Below, piece after piece: positions 16,315 to 23,321 of a stretch of DNA of 37,697 bases. A program made the position numbers and the translations under genes. The stretch's first letter is position 1. Each line of letters starts with the position of its first letter. The notes beneath the pieces were generated by a model. The model saw nothing but the letters and a program-made list of their open reading frames with translations. It searched no databases and was not told where the DNA came from. Source of the DNA: Ruminococcus sp. (GTDB lineage Bacteria; Bacillota; Clostridia; Oscillospirales; Ruminococcaceae); assembly GCF_024692365.1 (NCBI RefSeq), contig NZ_JAILMR010000085.1:1-37697 (forward strand). Reading direction: 5' to 3'.

Positions 16315-16365
16315 ATGTGGACTTTTCTCATGATGTAATGGGTTTTGATTCTTTCTGTTTTTTTA

Positions 16366-16680
16366 GACGTACTGCGGGGGAGGTCGCCCCTCTCTACGTT
16401 CGGGTCGAGAAATCGGTTAACAGCGACTGCGTCGGCTGTGGCTTACGCTGTCAGATTTCAGCGCGGGCAATATTTACGGACTTGGTTTGTGCGGGTGGTA
16501 TAGTTTGGTACACGCTCGTATCGTTTGGTATTGCCCGCGCATTATTAGCAGACGTTTGTTTCGCCTTGGTACTTTGTCGTACATTTTGGTATGCGCCTTG
16601 GTTATTGAGGGACTCCGCCCCTCAAACTCCTCGCAAGCTTTTCGCGAAAAGCTTGACCAAAAGCTCTTTTCTTTGGCATA
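16366..16680 (-). repeat. Structured intergenic element, copy B (reverse)
   Basis: Read left to right it gives the edge GACGTACTG, GGTCGCCCCT, GGTCGAGAAATCGG with hairpin arms 16410-16416 / 16452-16458 (one mismatch) around GACTGCGTCGGCTGTGGC, arms GCGCGGGCAATA / TATTGCCCGCGC enclosing 10-bp units, further units up to TTTTGGTATGCGCC, a hairpin TTGAGGG (16605-16611) / CCCTCAA (16619-16625), and a perfect 22-bp palindrome at 16634-16655, ending in TTTGGCAT. The open frames across it are not credible genes. It lies between the GGDEF terminator and the pyrE promoter. Confidence 0.8.
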
Positions 16681-16722
16681 TCTTATCGCTTTATGTTTTC
16701 CTCTAAATTTTTATTTGCTCTC

Positions 16723-16751
16723 TTTACAATATGCTCTTTTTATGATATAAT
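16723..16751 (+). promoter_or_regulatory. Sigma-A promoter of pyrE
   Basis: TTTACA at 16723-16728, a 17-bp spacer and TATAAT at 16746-16751. The pyrE start lies about 39 bp downstream with AAAGGA at 16775-16780. The leader is too short for a PyrR attenuator. Confidence 0.8.
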
Positions 16752-16789
16752 AAACTTATCGAATTTTCAATCGGAAAGGATCGTATTTT

Positions 16790-17449
16790 ATGACTTACAA
16801 AGAAGAATTTATCAAGTTCATGGTTGACAGCGGAGTGCTGACTTTCGGTGAGTTCACTCTGAAAAGCGGCAGAAAGGCTCCTTACTTCATCAACTGCGGC
16901 AACTACAAGACAGGCGCTCAGCTGGCTAAACTGGGTGAGTACTATGCCGAGTGCATAAAGGACAATGATATCCCCGTTGAGACCCTTTTCGGACCTGCTT
17001 ACAAGGGTATCCCGCTGGCAGTTTCCGCTGTTGTGGCTCTCAGCAACAAGTTCGGTTATGATGTTTCTTACTGCTTCGACAGAAAGGAAGCTAAGGATCA
17101 CGGTGAGGGTGGTATGTTCGTCGGCAAGAAGCTGACTGACGGCGAAAAGGTCGTTATCATCGATGATGTTATGACTTCGGGCAAGGCTCTTGGTGAATCA
17201 ATGCCCAAGCTGAAGAGTGCGGCTGATGTTAACGTTACAGGTATGGTCATCACCGTTGACCGTATGGAAAAGGCTCTTGATACCGACTTCTCCGCAGTTC
17301 AGCAGGCGTATAAGGACTACGGTGTGAAGGTATATTCCATCGTAAATATCAACGATATCATCAAGGCAATCGAAGACGGTGTTGTTGAGGGCAAGGAGTA
17401 TCTCGACGCAATGAGAGCTTACCGTGCCCAGTATGGTGCGGAGTACTGA
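16790..17449 (+). CDS. pyrE: Orotate phosphoribosyltransferase
   Basis: Converts orotate and PRPP to orotidine monophosphate in de novo pyrimidine synthesis. The product has 219 residues, normal for the family. The PRPP-binding signature VVIIDDVMTSGKA has Asp125-Asp126; upstream are FTLKSGRKAPYFINCGNY, the LFGPAYKGIPLA segment and the catalytic-loop region YCFDRKEAKDHGEGG. It stands apart from other pyr genes here, with its own promoter. The DUF4261-like gene starts 1 bp after its stop, so the two are probably co-transcribed. Confidence 0.96.
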   Translation: MTYKEEFIKFMVDSGVLTFGEFTLKSGRKAPYFINCGNYKTGAQLAKLGEYYAECIKDNDIPVETLFGPAYKGIPLAVSAVVALSNKFGYDVSYCFDRKEAKDHGEGGMFVGKKLTDGEKVVIIDDVMTSGKALGESMPKLKSAADVNVTGMVITVDRMEKALDTDFSAVQQAYKDYGVKVYSIVNINDIIKAIEDGVVEGKEYLDAMRAYRAQYGAEY

Positions 17450-17450
17450 T

Positions 17451-18197
17451 ATGATCGGAAACATACATTTTCTCGGTTTTATGCTTCTGCGTGAACCCGA
17501 ATGGGATCAGGAAGCTTTTTTCGCAAGGCTGAAAGATAAGTGGGATATCGAACCACAGGATCTTGACAGTAAAGATGAGGAAAAGATCTTCGTGTTTGAC
17601 GCAGGTAATTATCGTGTTTCGCTTGCTTTTTACCCTGCACCGATCCCCGATGGCGAGGCTGAACAGAATGCTGCGTTCAATTACCTTTGGCACGATGCAC
17701 AGCAGGAAGTCGCAAAGCATACCGCTCAGATCGTAGTGAGTGTCAGCAATGGCATGGATACTATGGAGCGTGCAAAGGTCTTTGTAAAAGTGTGTGAAAG
17801 CCTCATTGATGACAATACGATCGGTATTTACACAAACGGCACGGTTTATGCGCCTGATTTCTATCGCCAGAATGCGGAGCTTATGAAGTCCGATGCACTT
17901 CCTCTGCTGGACTTTGTATGGCTGGGTCTTTCCAATGCTGAGGGTGTACTTCGCGGATATACCATGGGTATGGAAAACTTCAAGAAGCTTGAGATGGAGT
18001 TCCTGAATTTCAGCGGAAATCCTCATGAATTCCTGAGCTTTATGCTTGCAATAGTCAGCTATATTATCGAGGGCGATATTGTACTGAATGACGGTGAGAC
18101 TATCGGTTTCAGCGAGGAACAGAAGTTCAAGATCACCCTTTCAGACGGCATCGAATTCAACGACAGAAAGACTCTCAAGATCGATTGTAAGCTATAA
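17451..18197 (+). CDS. DUF4261-like protein
   Basis: A 248-residue cytoplasmic protein that resembles the DUF4261 family in layout: an N-terminal beta domain (FVFDAGNYRVSLAFYPAPIP), a middle helical region (KVFVKVCESLIDD), the segment GIYTNGTVYAPDFY, and a C-terminal half with LLDFVWLGLS and GYTMGMENFKKLEMEF. The function of the family is not known to me. GGAG lies 7 nt before ATG 17451, and the gene follows pyrE by 1 bp. No terminator directly follows it; the next hairpin with a T-tract is at 18397. Confidence 0.65.
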   Translation: MIGNIHFLGFMLLREPEWDQEAFFARLKDKWDIEPQDLDSKDEEKIFVFDAGNYRVSLAFYPAPIPDGEAEQNAAFNYLWHDAQQEVAKHTAQIVVSVSNGMDTMERAKVFVKVCESLIDDNTIGIYTNGTVYAPDFYRQNAELMKSDALPLLDFVWLGLSNAEGVLRGYTMGMENFKKLEMEFLNFSGNPHEFLSFMLAIVSYIIEGDIVLNDGETIGFSEEQKFKITLSDGIEFNDRKTLKIDCKL

Positions 18198-18277
18198 GAA
18201 GTTAGGTTTGGAAAACGAATAGTTACATTTTGAAATCATTTGTAATATAAATGTAGCCATATGTAATAGCTTTGTTC

Positions 18278-18306
18278 TTGTAAATATTACCGATTTGTTC
18301 TATAAT
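18278..18306 (+). promoter_or_regulatory. Promoter of the candidate small RNA
   Basis: TTGTAA at 18278-18283, a 17-bp spacer and TATAAT at 18301-18306. The -10 box lies inside a 28-bp near-perfect palindrome at 18295-18322. Confidence 0.6.
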
Positions 18307-18322
18307 AGCTATTGTAGAACAA
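18295..18322. promoter_or_regulatory. 28-bp palindrome over -10 box and start point
   Basis: Outer arms TTGTTCTA (18295-18302) and TAGAACAA (18315-18322) are exact inverted repeats. The inner AATAGCTATT (18304-18313) is itself a perfect palindrome. Only one symmetric pair of bases breaks the dyad. Its position suggests a repressor operator; the regulator is unknown. Confidence 0.6.
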
Positions 18323-18420
18323 AGAAAGAAAAGAATGAACACTAAGAAATTACTCTTAGCTCGTTTCATCCTCTCCAAAATTTTTACACAAGCAGGAGGC
18401 AGTCAATAGACTGCCTTTTT
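18313..18420 (+). ncRNA. Candidate small RNA of about 108 nt (or short peptide gene)
   Basis: A promoter-to-terminator unit lies in a stretch without a larger gene. The predicted transcript runs from about 18313 to the T-tract at 18420. Its body can fold into a hairpin in which ATGAAC (18335-18340) and CTAAG (18342-18346) face CTTAG (18355-18359) and GTTTCAT (18363-18369), followed by the terminator stem. An open frame of 24 codons (18335-18409, [20 protein letters not shown] plus four residues) also fits, but has only a weak A-rich ribosome binding site and its start codon lies in the stem. I cannot decide between RNA and peptide. Confidence 0.45.
18397..18420 (+). terminator. Intrinsic terminator
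   Basis: AGGCAGTC (18397-18404) pairs perfectly with GACTGCCT (18409-18416) around AATA. A T-tract runs 18416-18420, followed by GTTTT. Confidence 0.85.
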
Positions 18421-18446
18421 GTTTTATATGTGAAAATATTAAACGC

Positions 18447-18480
18447 AAAAAAATCGGTCGGGGTATGTACCCTGACCGAT
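18447..18480 (-). terminator. Terminator of the 50-residue membrane protein gene (minus strand)
   Basis: On the minus strand ATCGGTC pairs with GACCGAT and, inside, GGGTA pairs with TACCC, each separated by one mismatch. A run of seven T follows (plus-strand A at 18447-18453). Confidence 0.85.
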
Positions 18481-18491
18481 ATCTTTATGCA

Positions 18492-18644
18492 TCAGATGCC
18501 GCATTCTTCGTAATCTTTCCACTTTTCGTAGTGTTCTTTTTCCTCGAAGTATCTGTATACTATATAGGCGGTTGAGCCGACCACCAGAAGCAGTGCGCTC
18601 ATCAAACACCAGAATGATTTTTTCTCGGAATGTTTCTTTGCCAT
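18492..18644 (-). CDS. Small single-pass membrane protein, 50 residues
   Basis: The product is basic at the N-terminus (MAKKHSEKKS), then has one hydrophobic helix (FWCLMSALLLVVGSTAYIV, residues 11-29) and a charged C-terminal tail (YRYFEEKEHYEKWKDYEE). I do not recognise a family. It is supported by a good promoter upstream (-10 at 18676-18681, -35 at 18699-18704), a GAGAGG site 12 nt before the ATG, which is somewhat far, and a strong dedicated terminator. By composition it is a single-pass inner-membrane protein with a cytoplasmic N-terminus or a signal-anchor orientation that cannot be decided here. Confidence 0.65.
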   Translation of the reverse strand: MAKKHSEKKSFWCLMSALLLVVGSTAYIVYRYFEEKEHYEKWKDYEECGI

Positions 18645-18675
18645 TTGTCTGCACATCCTCTCTTAGTTTTTAATT

Positions 18676-18704
18676 ATTATACTACATTCACAAAGCAAAG
18701 TCAA
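18676..18704 (-). promoter_or_regulatory. Sigma-A promoter of the 50-residue membrane protein gene (minus strand)
   Basis: On the minus strand TTGACT (18704-18699), a 17-bp spacer and TATAAT (18681-18676). It lies between the DD-carboxypeptidase gene and the small gene, so the latter is transcribed on its own. Confidence 0.85.
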
Positions 18705-18720
18705 GTATTTCACATAATTT

Positions 18721-19302
18721 TCAGCAAAAAGTATATTTTTCTGAGTAGAAGTGCAAAAATTCCTCAAGGCAGATGCCGCTCTCGGTCATCAGTTCGGCTG
18801 ATTTTTTGCCGACGTATCGGTAATGCCAGGGTTCAAAATCGATTCCCGTGATGTGTTCTTTCATGCGGGGATAGCGGAGTATGAAGCCGAATTTGCTTGC
18901 ATTTCGGGAAAGCCATTTTCCCGCGGCGGTCTTGTGGAAGTTCGGGTCGATATCATCAGCACCCACTGTACCGAGGTCTGCTGCAAGTCCTGTGCCGTGT
19001 TCGCTGCACCCGGGCAGTGCGAGAGTCTTGCCTGTTTCAGCAACTGCATCGGCGTAGTCAAGACCTCTGCCCATGTTGCGGCTTATCTCCTTTTCCCAGA
19101 GCATCTGCTGATAGTCGTCCGAACGATATCCCGATATGACGGCGATATCTATTCCGTCGCACTTTGCCGCATGAAGAAGTTTTTCAAGTTGAATGGCAGT
19201 CTGCTCTTCAAAAAGTTTTCCGCCCGCTTCACGGAGTTTCAGCGTGTCGGCAAAGCCGGCGGGTATGGGTTCAAATCTGTTTACAAGTATCAGGTAGTCC
19301 AT
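18721..19302 (-). CDS. DD-carboxypeptidase, VanY/M15B type
   Basis: Zinc peptidase likely to trim terminal D-Ala from peptidoglycan peptides or related D-amino-acid peptides. From ATG 19302 it has 193 residues. M15 motifs are complete: SGYRSDDYQQ (58-66), SEHGTGLAAD (Ser100, zinc ligands His102 and Asp109) and EPWHYRYVG (catalytic Glu157, zinc ligand His160). AGGAGG lies directly upstream of the start at a normal distance. No signal peptide is visible, unlike most cell-wall carboxypeptidases, so the site of action is unclear. It diverges from spoIIP, another peptidoglycan enzyme, across about 100 bp. Confidence 0.9.
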   Translation of the reverse strand: MDYLILVNRFEPIPAGFADTLKLREAGGKLFEEQTAIQLEKLLHAAKCDGIDIAVISGYRSDDYQQMLWEKEISRNMGRGLDYADAVAETGKTLALPGCSEHGTGLAADLGTVGADDIDPNFHKTAAGKWLSRNASKFGFILRYPRMKEHITGIDFEPWHYRYVGKKSAELMTESGICLEEFLHFYSEKYTFC

Positions 19303-19403
19303 AGGCACCTCCTGTTTTGGTACAGTATATTCGGGTTGATTGAGTTGTGTTACTTTCAGGCATAAAACAGCCTGTCCCGAATATAATAGAACGAGGTGGT
19401 TTT

Positions 19404-20534
19404 ATGGGACTTAAAACAGTTTGCAGGCGGGCACTTATCTGTATATTTGCTGTGTTCGTGGTACCGATGTGCATTTTCTGGTGTGCGAAACACAGCGAGG
19501 ATATTTCTTTGGTTGCCGAGGGTGCGTCTAAACTTTTGGTGATAGACCGCGGTAGGGTTAATAAAATGTCACCCCAGACTATCCCTGCGGGGGCAGATAT
19601 TTCGTCACGAAGTTACTGGGACATCGCTCTTGCACAGACAGAACGTGAACCCGAGAAAGTCAGCGCGGAGATACCCAGCCCTCTGCCTGCGGAAGATGTC
19701 AGCGGAATGATACCATATCCCGAAAATCTGACCGACCATGACGGCGAGATTCAGAAGTACACCTATCTGCAAAGTGACGAGCCCCAGTTTTTTAATATAC
19801 CATCGGGCGGTCAGGTGAGAAACTGCACTTTGTATGACAATGCCGAACTGCTTCAACTAAGCGGTGAGGGTCTGCCTTTTGATACGGACTTTTCCGAGGG
19901 TCAGCCTGTGGTGCTTATCTATCACACCCATGCCACCGAGAGCTTTGAACTGGAGGACAGGGACTGGTACGACAGCGATTTCAGCGGAAAAACCACCGAG
20001 CGTGACAAGAACATCATCTCGGTTGGAGACAGGATTTGTGAACAGCTGGACGCGGCGGGTATACCTTACATACATGATACTCTGGTGCATGATTATCCCA
20101 GCTACGATGACGCTTATTATTCCAGCCGCGAAGCTGTGCAGGAGATACTGGCGGAGTATCCCTCGATAAAGGTCTGTCTTGATATCCACCGTGACGGTAT
20201 CGAGCGTAATGACGGCACCCGAATCGCCCCTGTCGCGGAGATAGACGGCAGGGAAGCGGCGCAGATAATGATAATCTCCTGTGCCGATGACGGCAGTGGG
20301 AATATCCCGAATTTCCGCGAGAATTTCAAGTTTGCCTGTGTGTTTCAGTCTGAAATAGAAAACCGCTTTCAGGGTCTGACCCGACCTGTGCTTTTCGACA
20401 CAAGGTACTACAATCAAGACCTTTCAAGCGGTTCGCTTTTGATAGAAGTGGGAAGTCACGGCAACACCCTGGCACAGGCGCAGTATTCGGGGGAGCTGTT
20501 GGGTAAAGCCCTGGCAGGGCTGTTTAAGGGTTAG
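19404..20534 (+). CDS. spoIIP: SpoIIP-family peptidoglycan amidase/endopeptidase
   Basis: In endospore formers SpoIIP cuts peptidoglycan during engulfment together with SpoIID and SpoIIM. From ATG 19404 (GAGGTGG upstream) it has 376 residues. A membrane anchor is at about residues 8-27. The catalytic domain from about residue 168 contains LIYHTHATES (His174, His176), CLDIHRDGI (His262) and LLIEVGSHGNT, the expected zinc-site motifs. Presence of the gene suggests a sporulating organism or a lineage that recently sporulated. A TATAAT at 19382-19387 is too close to the ribosome binding site to be an ordinary sigma-A promoter with a usable leader. Confidence 0.93.
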   Translation: MGLKTVCRRALICIFAVFVVPMCIFWCAKHSEDISLVAEGASKLLVIDRGRVNKMSPQTIPAGADISSRSYWDIALAQTEREPEKVSAEIPSPLPAEDVSGMIPYPENLTDHDGEIQKYTYLQSDEPQFFNIPSGGQVRNCTLYDNAELLQLSGEGLPFDTDFSEGQPVVLIYHTHATESFELEDRDWYDSDFSGKTTERDKNIISVGDRICEQLDAAGIPYIHDTLVHDYPSYDDAYYSSREAVQEILAEYPSIKVCLDIHRDGIERNDGTRIAPVAEIDGREAAQIMIISCADDGSGNIPNFRENFKFACVFQSEIENRFQGLTRPVLFDTRYYNQDLSSGSLLIEVGSHGNTLAQAQYSGELLGKALAGLFKG

Positions 20535-20548
20535 GATATGTTATCGGG

Positions 20549-21100
20549 TCAGTCTTTCAACTCAAAATGAATTTGAGGATCGCCCTTTTTTCTCAGGCTG
20601 AAACCTGTGACAAACACTTTATCATCCAGGATATACACTGTGCAGTAAGGTGAAGCGAGCACTTTTTCAGGAAATTTTTGCCCGACACTTATAGTACATT
20701 CCCGTTCGCCTTTGTCACGAAATCTGATATTCAGCAAGGTGTGATTGGGTTTGTTGCTCATACTTCCGCTGCGAATATTAACACGGATCCTGCGGTAAGA
20801 GATCACTTCACCCTCTGTCTTTTTCCCGTTTTCAATGATTTTTTTCACGCGCTTTATTCTGTATGTCATGCTAAGATCCATGAGATAAAACGGAACGGAA
20901 AAGCCTATTGGATAGTGCATGTTTTCACGGAGATCTGTCCAGCCGTCTTTTTCAGTGCAGACAAATAAAGCGGAGATCAATATGAGAAACACCGTTGCAA
21001 AAAAGTATGCGCCTATCTCTGCTGCGTGACATCTGCGAAAGCTGAAATCATAGTCATCAAGCGGGTTATTTATGACGGTATATTTGGTGGGTCTTTTCAT
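20549..21100 (-). CDS. Two-helix membrane protein of unknown function
   Basis: A 183-residue product, not recognised with confidence. The N-terminus is cytoplasmic (about 27 residues), then two hydrophobic helices (AAEIGAYFFATVFLILISAL and IGFSVPFYLMDLSM), then a soluble domain with alternating beta strands (GEVISYRRIRVNI, HTLLNIRFRD, ECTISVGQKF, TVYILDDKVFVTGF). The layout recalls DUF3592-type membrane proteins. AGGAG precedes ATG 21100 and a strong promoter lies further upstream. It converges with spoIIP with 14 bp between the stops. Confidence 0.7.
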   Translation of the reverse strand: MKRPTKYTVINNPLDDYDFSFRRCHAAEIGAYFFATVFLILISALFVCTEKDGWTDLRENMHYPIGFSVPFYLMDLSMTYRIKRVKKIIENGKKTEGEVISYRRIRVNIRSGSMSNKPNHTLLNIRFRDKGERECTISVGQKFPEKVLASPYCTVYILDDKVFVTGFSLRKKGDPQIHFELKD

Positions 21101-21174
21101 GGTGCTGCTCCTGTTCAGCTCACACGTCGGATATTTGTATGAACTTTATTTCATAGTTTATTGCGCTTGATTGG

Positions 21175-21203
21175 ATTATACCACGTTCCACATCACAAGT
21201 CAA
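21175..21203 (-). promoter_or_regulatory. Sigma-A promoter of the two-helix membrane protein gene (minus strand)
   Basis: On the minus strand TTGACT (21203-21198), a 17-bp spacer and TATAAT (21180-21175). It is back-to-back with the promoter of the AraC-GGDEF gene 28 bp away, so a regulator bound between them could affect both. Confidence 0.85.
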
Positions 21204-21230
21204 CCTAAAAAAGAAAATGCTCAAAAAGTC

Positions 21231-21259
21231 AAGACAAAACATAAAATCTGTGTTATAAT
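21231..21259 (+). promoter_or_regulatory. Promoter of the AraC-GGDEF gene
   Basis: AAGACA at 21231-21236, a 17-bp spacer and TATAAT at 21254-21259. The weak -35 box suggests the promoter needs an activator. GGGAGG at 21295-21300 precedes ATG 21308. Confidence 0.6.
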
Positions 21260-21307
21260 ATGACCATAGTAACGTTACTGATATTTTACCCATCGGGAGG
21301 TGAGCTT

Positions 21308-22156
21308 ATGGCAGGTGAAAATGAACAGAGGTTTGAACACGGGTTTGCTACGTTCGTCACGGCGCTGGATTATATCGAATCACATCTGTGCGAGGATATA
21401 TCTCAGGAAGATATAGCGGCTGCCTGTTTTGTTTCGCTGTCTTCACTGCAAAAGGTCTGGAGGTACTGCACTCATTTCAGCCTGAAAGACTATATCTCAA
21501 AGCGCAGGCTTACCCTTGCGGGACGGCTTCTACTAACCGAGGAAGTCTCTGTCCTTGAAGTCGCCATGAGATTCGGCTACAACTCCCATGAGGTATTCAC
21601 CCGTGCTTTCACGAAAGTGTGGGGGATAGCACCCTCGAAGTTCAAAAAACAATGGAAAGGTGACTGCGGGCTTTATCCGCCCCTGAACCCCGAATATATT
21701 GAAAGGAATGAGCGTATGAGAGTTAAGAAATACGATATCAGTGAGTTCTACGATTATCTGAGGTCGCAGGCAGGGACTTTTGTGCTTTGCTTTGACATTC
21801 AGAACCTTATGATGATAAACCACGATCTTGGCAGGGAAGCGGGCGACAAGGCGATACTTGAAGCTTTCCGCCGCATAAACGAAGCTGCTGAAGAAAATAT
21901 GATATGTCTGCGTCTGGGCGGTGATGAATTTGCCATGATAACCGAAAGCGACGATACCGAAAAAGTTATTGCGCTGGCAGAAAAAGTTCTTTCCCAGAAC
22001 GGCTGTAAAGTGCCGTACAGCGGCGGCGAAGTCAGCGTATCGGTCAGGTGCGGTGCAATTAAGATAGGTGAGCATCTGAGATATTCCGTGCTTTGCAATG
22101 ATTTCAATGCGGTTATGGAGAAGGCTAGGTTTTCGGGACGGATCGAGTTTATGTGA
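21308..22156 (+). CDS. AraC-type DNA-binding domain fused to a GGDEF domain
   Basis: A 282-residue fusion. Residues about 10-115 are an AraC/XylS double helix-turn-helix (ISQEDIAAACFVSLSSLQKVW; then VLEVAMRFGYNSHEVFTRAF and GIAPSKFKK). Residues about 140-280 are a GGDEF domain with FDIQNLMMINHDLGREAGD and an intact active site GGDEF at 204-208; the inhibitory RxxD site is missing. It could make cyclic di-GMP at a promoter, or bind GTP as a regulatory signal. The start was chosen from GGGAGG 7 nt upstream. It is divergent from a membrane protein gene and may control it. No sensor domain is present other than GGDEF itself. Confidence 0.88.
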   Translation: MAGENEQRFEHGFATFVTALDYIESHLCEDISQEDIAAACFVSLSSLQKVWRYCTHFSLKDYISKRRLTLAGRLLLTEEVSVLEVAMRFGYNSHEVFTRAFTKVWGIAPSKFKKQWKGDCGLYPPLNPEYIERNERMRVKKYDISEFYDYLRSQAGTFVLCFDIQNLMMINHDLGREAGDKAILEAFRRINEAAEENMICLRLGGDEFAMITESDDTEKVIALAEKVLSQNGCKVPYSGGEVSVSVRCGAIKIGEHLRYSVLCNDFNAVMEKARFSGRIEFM

Positions 22157-22221
22157 TTGAAAGTCAGTTATGCGGTTATAAGGCTACTTCGTAATTTCAG
22201 AATAAAATCAGTGCTGATGAA

Positions 22222-22254
22222 AAAATCCTCTGCCTGAAAAGACAGAGGTTTTTT
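22222..22254. terminator. Bidirectional terminator
   Basis: CCTCTG (22227-22232) pairs with CAGAGG (22243-22248). A T-tract (22249-22254) follows on the plus strand and an A-tract precedes it, giving T on the minus strand. It serves both the AraC-GGDEF gene and the convergent cohesin-like gene. Confidence 0.85.
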
Positions 22255-22257
22255 CTA

Positions 22258-23256
22258 TCACTTCTTATTCTTCTTACCCAGCTTCATCGTCCAGTTAATA
22301 ACAATGAAAAGCGCAACTATCAGTGTCACCAGGATTATCGCAAGTGCCGGGTTCAGCAGCCTTTTGTATTTGTCTTCGGTGGTCTCTTTTTTGTGGGTCT
22401 TGGTTTTATCGGATTTCTTGGCGTTTTTGTCTTCGGCGCGAATTACCTTTACCGTGTAGACATTTACTGTGCCGTCTTCGGCGGTGACTGTGGCGGTAAG
22501 GATATTCTCGCCGTAGTCCAGTTCTCCACCGCCGGATATCGTTACCGTATCGGAAAAAGCTGCCGCTGTTGCGTTGAGGTCGGCTGTTTCGCATGAACTG
22601 TCTGCATTGACGGTATACTCAAAAGTATCGTAGGAAAACTCTGGTGAGAGTTCACCTGCGGTGCAGGTCAGACCGATGAGGTAACCTTGTACCACGGGCT
22701 GGTCGTACTGAGGTTCTTCGGTGACAGTATCGGTATCAACGGGGGATTCTGATACGGTCGTATCGTTTGGTATACTTTCGTATGCGCTGGTATCGTTTGG
22801 TATTTCAGATTCATCGTTGGTATCGTTTGGTACATCTTCGCTTGCCGCCGCAACATGAACGCTTCCGCTTGAAGTTGGCTGTTCCAGAACAGTACCGTCG
22901 GTGGAGAAAACATATGCGTTGGTAAGGGTGATACTGCTGTCGCCCTCACCGATTGCATTGAAAGTCAGAGAGCAGTCAAGAACACCATTGTTCTCGGCAG
23001 GGAAGCTGTTGATGGTGATAAGTCCGCCGCCGCCCCATGCGTCGCCGCCAACAAATTCTATCACGCTGTCATCGTATTCCAGTGATGAATTCAGGTAACC
23101 TATGTCGCTGTCGGATTCTATCCTTATGTTAACGGTGAAAGTTTCGCCCACTGCTGGGCTGCCGCTGACTGTTATGGTGTCGGTGGTATCTGCAAAAGCT
23201 GTCAGCTGCACTGCAGCCGCGGCAGCGATCGCCAGACCGAAAGTTGATATCTTCAT
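22258..23256 (-). CDS. Membrane-anchored cohesin-like surface protein
   Basis: A 332-residue exported protein. Signal peptide 1-22 (cleavage after AFA); a cohesin-like beta domain at about 24-135 (SPAVGETFTVNIRIESDSD, then LEYDDSVIEFVGG); a Ser/Thr/Asp-rich linker at 136-185; a cadherin-like beta-sandwich at about 190-275; a Lys-rich stretch; one membrane helix at about 303-323 and a basic tail, so it is held at the membrane with domains outside. Cohesins bind dockerins of secreted enzymes in cellulosomal ruminococci; whether this one does is inference. The linker holds three decapeptide repeats starting at residues 142, 152 and 162 with core (I/V)PNDT, coded by the intergenic repeat unit. 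AAGGAGA precedes the ATG. Confidence 0.8.
   Translation of the reverse strand: MKISTFGLAIAAAAAVQLTAFADTTDTITVSGSPAVGETFTVNIRIESDSDIGYLNSSLEYDDSVIEFVGGDAWGGGGLITINSFPAENNGVLDCSLTFNAIGEGDSSITLTNAYVFSTDGTVLEQPTSSGSVHVAAASEDVPNDTNDESEIPNDTSAYESIPNDTTVSESPVDTDTVTEEPQYDQPVVQGYLIGLTCTAGELSPEFSYDTFEYTVNADSSCETADLNATAAAFSDTVTISGGGELDYGENILTATVTAEDGTVNVYTVKVIRAEDKNAKKSDKTKTHKKETTEDKYKRLLNPALAIILVTLIVALFIVINWTMKLGKKNKK
22760..22832 (-). repeat. Phased repeat inside the cohesin-like gene
   Basis: On the plus strand GTA occurs at 22760, 22770, 22780, 22790, 22800, 22820 and 22830, the same 10-bp register as the intergenic arrays, with TCGTTTGGTA repeated three times. Read on the coding strand it gives ACCAAACGATAC units every 30 bp. 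It fills the linker and keeps the frame. Confidence 0.9.
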
Positions 23257-23292
23257 TTTAAAGTCTCCTTTGCGGGATATTTTGTCACGTCT

Positions 23293-23321
23293 ATTATACT
23301 ACATTGATGCGCCGCGGTCAA
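23293..23321 (-). promoter_or_regulatory. Sigma-A promoter of the cohesin-like gene (minus strand)
   Basis: On the minus strand TTGACC (23321-23316), a 17-bp spacer and TATAAT (23298-23293). The -35 box overlaps the stop codon of the deacetylase gene upstream (23318-23320). Confidence 0.85.

Noticed and set aside
16752-16789. PyrR attenuator before pyrE
   Set aside because: The leader is only about 30 nt from the predicted start point and has no antiterminator or terminator pair.
19382-19387. TATAAT as sigma-A promoter of spoIIP
   Set aside because: Transcription would begin inside the ribosome binding site, and no -35 box is 17 bp upstream. The TATAAT at 27692-27697 before pepT has the same problem.
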